This document shows, in pieces, positions 60,817 to 64,000 of a DNA stretch of 64,000 bases. The notes beneath the pieces were generated by a model. The model was not told the DNA's origin, searched no databases, and was given only the letters and a program-made list of their open reading frames with translations. The translations under genes and the position numbers were made by a program. The stretch comes from Streptomyces durmitorensis (GTDB lineage Bacteria; Actinomycetota; Actinomycetes; Streptomycetales; Streptomycetaceae), in NCBI RefSeq assembly GCF_023498005.1, contig NZ_CP097289.1, forward strand, positions 8,184,001 to 8,248,000. The letters run 5' to 3'. The stretch's first letter is position 1; every line of letters begins with the position of its first letter.

Positions 60817-61764
60817 CTACGCCCACTCCACCGCGAACGCCCGTCCCGGATTCACCGTCAGCATCCGCTCCACCACGTCCTTCCCCGCGGCGAGTTCGAG
60901 TCGCGGCCGCACCCCGCGCAGCAGGTACGGCAGCCCGGGTCCGCCGTTCGTCGCGCGTGCCCCGGATGTCGTCGTGTCGCCGCCCAGGAGCAACTGATCC
61001 GCGAAGCCCGCTTCGGTCAGGGTCTGTACGGCTTCCGGCATGCGCCAGTCCGTGGCGTGGTGGGCGCGGGAGGGGCCGTCGAAGGCGAGGTACGCGCCGG
61101 CTTCGGCGGCCCGGTGGTGAATCGCGAGGTCGGGGGAACGGTTCAGGTGGCCGAGGATCACCTTCCCCGGTGGCACGTCCAACTTCCCGCACAGCAGGTC
61201 GAGTACGTCCAGCGCGCCCGTGCCCAGCTCCAGGTGGACGGCGATGGGGGCGCCGGTGGCGTGGTGCGCCTCGGACGCCGCTTCCATCGTCCAGCGGGCG
61301 TGCGCGTCCAGGCCGTGGAAGCCGCCCGCGACCTTGGTCAGGCCCGCCCGTACGCCGGTGTCGGCGATGCCCTCGGTCAACTCCCTTACGAAGAGGTCTG
61401 CGAGCCCTTCGGCTCTCAGGTGGTCCAGCAACTCCGCTGTGTAGTGCGCCGCTTGGTGCAGACCCGTGGCCGCGACGACGTGTACGCCCGTCGTCCGGGA
61501 CAGCGAGGGCAGCTTGCCCGCGTGGCGTCCCATCCCGTAGGGCGTCCACTGGATCAGGCTCTCGCCGCCCGCCTCACCGAAGGCCGCCAGTTCTTGGCCC
61601 GCCGCGTTGACCGAGTCCATTTCCTGGCCCGGGAGTTGAGGGCTCGTCAGGAAGAGGTGGTCGTGGGCGTCGCAGATCCCGAGGCTCTCGGGTGCGACGT
61701 CTCCCAGCACCGTACGTACGGTGCGAGCCGCACCGACCGTACGATCCGTGCGGTCCGCGCTCAC
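60817..61764 (-). CDS. Phosphotriesterase-family metal-dependent hydrolase
   Basis: A 315-residue TIM-barrel amidohydrolase-superfamily protein: ICDAHDHLFL (HxH metal site), GLTKVAGGFHG (likely bridging Lys), VHLELGTGALDVLDLL, VILGHLNRSPD and LLGGDTTTSG (metal Asp). Related proteins are lactonases or phosphotriesterases. GTG at 61764 overlaps the stop of the DUF4865 gene (GTGA); another GTG one codon earlier exists. Last gene of the TetR-led operon. Confidence 0.88.
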   Translation of the reverse strand: MSADRTDRTVGAARTVRTVLGDVAPESLGICDAHDHLFLTSPQLPGQEMDSVNAAGQELAAFGEAGGESLIQWTPYGMGRHAGKLPSLSRTTGVHVVAATGLHQAAHYTAELLDHLRAEGLADLFVRELTEGIADTGVRAGLTKVAGGFHGLDAHARWTMEAASEAHHATGAPIAVHLELGTGALDVLDLLCGKLDVPPGKVILGHLNRSPDLAIHHRAAEAGAYLAFDGPSRAHHATDWRMPEAVQTLTEAGFADQLLLGGDTTTSGARATNGGPGLPYLLRGVRPRLELAAGKDVVERMLTVNPGRAFAVEWA

Positions 61765-62345
61765 CACTGCCGCCCTCCAGGGAGGAGGCCCCGCTCCGGC
61801 GCGGACAGGTGCAGGACCTGGAACACGTCGCCCTCTCCCTTGGGGGAGTCGTGGTCCCAGACGGAGAAGAGCAGTGCTTCCCATGTGCGCGGGTCGATGG
61901 CCGCCGCGGCGTACACAGACCCTTCGCGTTGTGCCAAACGCCCTGCCTCCTCGGCGAGTTCGGTAGCCAGGCCGCCGAGATGGGTGCGGGCAGGGATGCG
62001 CATCCGGTGGCGTACGGCGGACTTCGCGGGCTCGCCCGACGCCGACCCTTCGGCGAAGGCGAGGCCCGTCCAGTGCTGCACCTCAGGCCGCCCGAAGTCG
62101 TCGACGATGCCCTGGAATCCGGGGCCCCAGAGGAAGGAGTTCATGCCCTCGGGGGTGTTCCAGAGGTAGAACGGCGCGTACTGGTTCACGGGGGAGTCGT
62201 CGACGCCGCGCTCACGGATCAGGTACGCCTTGGCGCCGAGGCCCGGGTAGTCGTCCAGCAAGTGGCCCTTGGTCGCCACCCGGTTGCGGATGATGCCCAT
62301 GTCGTAGTCGGCCGGAAGTGTGATCTCGTACTGCATCACGTGCAT
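61761..62345 (-). CDS. DUF4865 family protein
   Basis: A 194-residue protein matching the DUF4865 family by MQYEITLPADYDMGIIRNRV, LGAKAYLIRERG, NQYAPFYLWNTPEGM and FGRPEVQHWTG. Distantly resembles ABM/EthD-type alpha-beta proteins. Function unknown; widespread with TetR regulators and small-molecule enzymes. Sits between the cupin and the phosphotriesterase-like gene. Confidence 0.85.
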   Translation of the reverse strand: MHVMQYEITLPADYDMGIIRNRVATKGHLLDDYPGLGAKAYLIRERGVDDSPVNQYAPFYLWNTPEGMNSFLWGPGFQGIVDDFGRPEVQHWTGLAFAEGSASGEPAKSAVRHRMRIPARTHLGGLATELAEEAGRLAQREGSVYAAAAIDPRTWEALLFSVWDHDSPKGEGDVFQVLHLSAPERGLLPGGRQW

Positions 62346-62364
62346 GGTGGTTCGCTCCTCGGGC

Positions 62365-62784
62365 TCAGGCTGCCGGGTGTTCGTCCGCGGCCGCCGCGTA
62401 ATCGTCCGCGCCCACGTGCGCGTCCCAGTGCGTGGTCGTGCCGTCGTCCGTGGCCTCGACGACCGCCAGATGTGTCATGAAGGTGCGGGGCGCGGCGCCG
62501 TGCCAGTGCCATTCGTCCGGCTCGATCCAGACGGTGTCTCCCGCGCGGATCGTCTCCGCTTCGGCGCCCCCGCGCTGCACCAGACCCTCGCCGTCCAGGA
62601 CGTGCAGGACTTGGCCGTGCGGGTGGCGGTGCCAGGCGGTGTGCGCTCCGGGGGCGAAGCGGACGTTGAACATCCGTAGCCGGGAGGGGGACGGCGGCGC
62701 GGCGATCTCGTCCAGCCACACCGTGCCGGTGAAGTTCTCGGCGGGGCCCGCCTTGCTTTCGGGGCGGTTGCGAGTGATGCGCAC
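62365..62784 (-). CDS. Cupin-domain protein ((R)-mandelonitrile lyase/quercetinase-like)
   Basis: A 139-residue single cupin: FTGTVWLDEIAAPP, the metal motif GAHTAWHRHPHGQVLHVLDGEG and second motif GDTVWIEPDEWHWHGAAP, with three conserved His and one Glu/Asp position. Relatives bind Mn, Fe or Zn. GTG at 62784. Upstream of DUF4865 in the same operon. Confidence 0.88.
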   Translation of the reverse strand: MRITRNRPESKAGPAENFTGTVWLDEIAAPPSPSRLRMFNVRFAPGAHTAWHRHPHGQVLHVLDGEGLVQRGGAEAETIRAGDTVWIEPDEWHWHGAAPRTFMTHLAVVEATDDGTTTHWDAHVGADDYAAAADEHPAA

Positions 62785-62821
62785 GGTCTTCAATTCCTTT
62801 GCGGGGTAAGGGTGGTGGCGC

Positions 62822-63394
62822 CTACGGGGCAGGGGTGGTGGCGGCGAACAGGAGGGCCAGCAGGCCTCGTACTCCGGTGTCGAAAGCCGCGGGCGAGGCC
62901 GAGGCGCGGGCCAGCACATAGCCGCCCTGGACCGTGGCGACGACCGTCGCCGCGATCGCCTGCGCGTCGAGCGTGGCCGCGAACTCGCCCCGCTCCTGGC
63001 CCTCTTGGACGATTCCGGCGATCCGGTCCCGCAGCCAGTCGAGCGTCTCGGTGACGGGCGCGCGCAGCTCGTCGCTCGCGACGACGTCCGGGTCCATCGT
63101 CAGCCGCCCGACCGGGCAGCCGCGCAGGACGTCGCGCTCGCGCAGGAGGTACGCCTCGATGCGTTCGTACGCCGATCCGGTGCCGCCGAGGACGCCGTCG
63201 GCCGTGGCGCGCATCTCCTGTGCCGTGCGCCGGATCGCGGCGAGCGCGAGGTCGGGCTTCCCGGCGAAGTGGTGGTACATGCTGCCCTGCCCGGCGCCCG
63301 CGTGCTGCTGGATCGCCTTGGGGCTCGTGCCGACGTAGCCGCGCTCCCACAGCAGTTCGCGGGTGGACTCGATCAGACGCTCCGGGGTGCTCAT
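62822..63394 (-). CDS. TetR/AcrR-family regulator heading the cupin operon
   Basis: A 190-residue TetR: ELLWERGYVGTSPKAIQQHAGAGQGSMYHHF HTH region, LmrA/YxaF-like C-terminal core (RGCPVGRLTMDPDVVASDELR, RGEFAATLDAQAIAATVV). First gene of a same-strand operon with the cupin, DUF4865 and phosphotriesterase-like genes, so probably autoregulated and controlling them. Two sequence-related sites lie upstream. Confidence 0.9.
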   Translation of the reverse strand: MSTPERLIESTRELLWERGYVGTSPKAIQQHAGAGQGSMYHHFAGKPDLALAAIRRTAQEMRATADGVLGGTGSAYERIEAYLLRERDVLRGCPVGRLTMDPDVVASDELRAPVTETLDWLRDRIAGIVQEGQERGEFAATLDAQAIAATVVATVQGGYVLARASASPAAFDTGVRGLLALLFAATTPAP

Positions 63395-63406
63395 GAACGC
63401 ACTGTA

Positions 63407-63470
63407 CATACTAGTAGGTACAGAGGTCTAGGCGGCGGCCAACGAAGCCCTGTGCATACCAGTACGTACA
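63407..63470. promoter_or_regulatory. Two 16-bp related sites upstream of the TetR operon
   Basis: CATACTAGTAGGTACA (63407-63422) and CATACCAGTACGTACA (63455-63470) differ at two positions and are 48 bp apart. The first contains a perfect TACTAGTA palindrome. They are likely TetR-binding sites. Confidence 0.6.
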
Positions 63471-63654
63471 ACGCCCGGCCACGACTCCCGGCCGCCGCCC
63501 CGACCTCACCGGGAGCAGCCCCGCAGCCCCCACGTACTCCCCCAGTGGTACACGCACTGCCGCTGGCCGTACGACGACTCGGACCCCCTCGGAGCGCGAG
63601 GCTCAAGACATCGCACAACACACCGCAGACATCGCTCCCGAGGAGATGGACACC

Positions 63655-63954
63655 ATGAACACCCTGGCTCACTTCGATGGCGGGCCCGGCCCGTGGATCC
63701 TGTTCTTCCCGCTCATCTGGGCGGCCGTCGTGATCGGCGGCATCACCCTCCTGCGCCGCACCGTGTGGCGCGGCCGCCGGGCTCCGTGGCAGCGGGACGG
63801 CGCCGAGCGCACCGTACGCATCGACGAGAACTCGCCCATCGCCGTGCTCGGCCGTCGCTTCGCCTCCGGCGAGATCGACGAGGACGAGTACTGGCGGCGT
63901 CTGTCCGTCCTGAACGAGGAGTTCGGGCGTACGTCCAAGGGCGGTGCGGCATGA
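63655..63954 (+). CDS. SHOCT-domain small membrane protein
   Basis: A 99-residue protein: one transmembrane helix (WILFFPLIWAAVVIGGITLL), basic stop-transfer, then a C-terminal SHOCT motif (PIAVLGRRFASGEIDEDEYWRRLSVL). ATG at 63655 with AGGAG 9 bases upstream; another in-frame ATG at 63646 is too close to that ribosome site. Its stop overlaps the next ATG (ATGA). SHOCT proteins are often encoded with two-component or ABC systems. Confidence 0.85.
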   Translation: MNTLAHFDGGPGPWILFFPLIWAAVVIGGITLLRRTVWRGRRAPWQRDGAERTVRIDENSPIAVLGRRFASGEIDEDEYWRRLSVLNEEFGRTSKGGAA

Positions 63955-64000
63955 CCACCGCGACCGGACACCGCGGCGCCACCACCCTCGACGCCGCCCG
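63951..64000 (+). CDS. Start of a gene cut off by the window end
   Basis: ATG overlaps the SHOCT gene stop (ATGA). Only 16 residues are visible (MTTATGHRGATTLDAA), not enough to assign. In streptomycetes such a position is often an ABC transporter ATPase, but that is only a guess from gene order. Confidence 0.55.
   Translation, partial: MTTATGHRGATTLDAA

Overview
The window is high-GC actinobacterial DNA, almost certainly a Streptomyces chromosome. The signs are frequent GTG starts, GTGA/ATGA stop-start overlaps, a BTAD/SARP regulator, a mycothiol-dependent isomerase family protein, a deazaflavin (F420)-type oxidoreductase, a sugar ABC importer without its own ATPase, and many TetR/MFS pairs. 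I see no rRNA, tRNA, CRISPR array, transposase or integrase. The content is mostly accessory and catabolic.

Region 1 (1-5 kb): a truncated hypothetical gene, a rifampicin monooxygenase (rox-like) preceded by a 19-bp palindrome matching the rifamycin-associated element, a decayed CitE-type lyase, an acyl-CoA dehydrogenase, a VOC protein and a TerB-like protein. Region 2 (5-19 kb): an LLM flavoprotein/esterase pair, a DUF6421-SDR-threonine aldolase operon, transglutaminase-like and B3/B4 proteins, PlsC, thioredoxin, a 26-residue leader peptide with a flavin reductase, etfBA, a secreted EEP-family protein and a DUF6986 aldolase. Region 3 (18.7-28.4 kb): a receptor Ser/Thr kinase followed by an alpha-galactoside module (LacI regulator, ROK kinase, secreted GH27 enzyme, lipoprotein and two permeases).

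Region 4 (28.4-33.6 kb) is the most unusual. A sigma-factor operon has three overlapping genes, including a 62-codon ORF. Next to it is a subtilisin-like protease whose N-terminal pro-domain resembles a separate upstream protein and whose C-terminal domain is duplicated as a separate downstream protein. Region 5 (33.5-47.5 kb): MFS/ArsR pair, STAS protein, a P-loop kinase-Nudix fusion, M20 peptidase, GGR-family flavoprotein, deazaflavin enzyme with a divergent TetR, a SARP-like regulator facing an MMPL transporter across four 12-bp-phased repeats, and a two-component system.

Region 6 (47.5-64 kb): efflux pumps with MarR, TetR or ROK regulators, an O-methyltransferase, a frameshifted DUF6624 relic, an alpha/beta hydrolase with an Asp nucleophile, a TetR-cupin-DUF4865-phosphotriesterase operon, and a SHOCT protein leading into a gene cut by the window end. 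Many regulator/target gaps hold clear inverted repeats, which are listed as candidate operators. All family names rest on motif recognition by eye; no database search was run.
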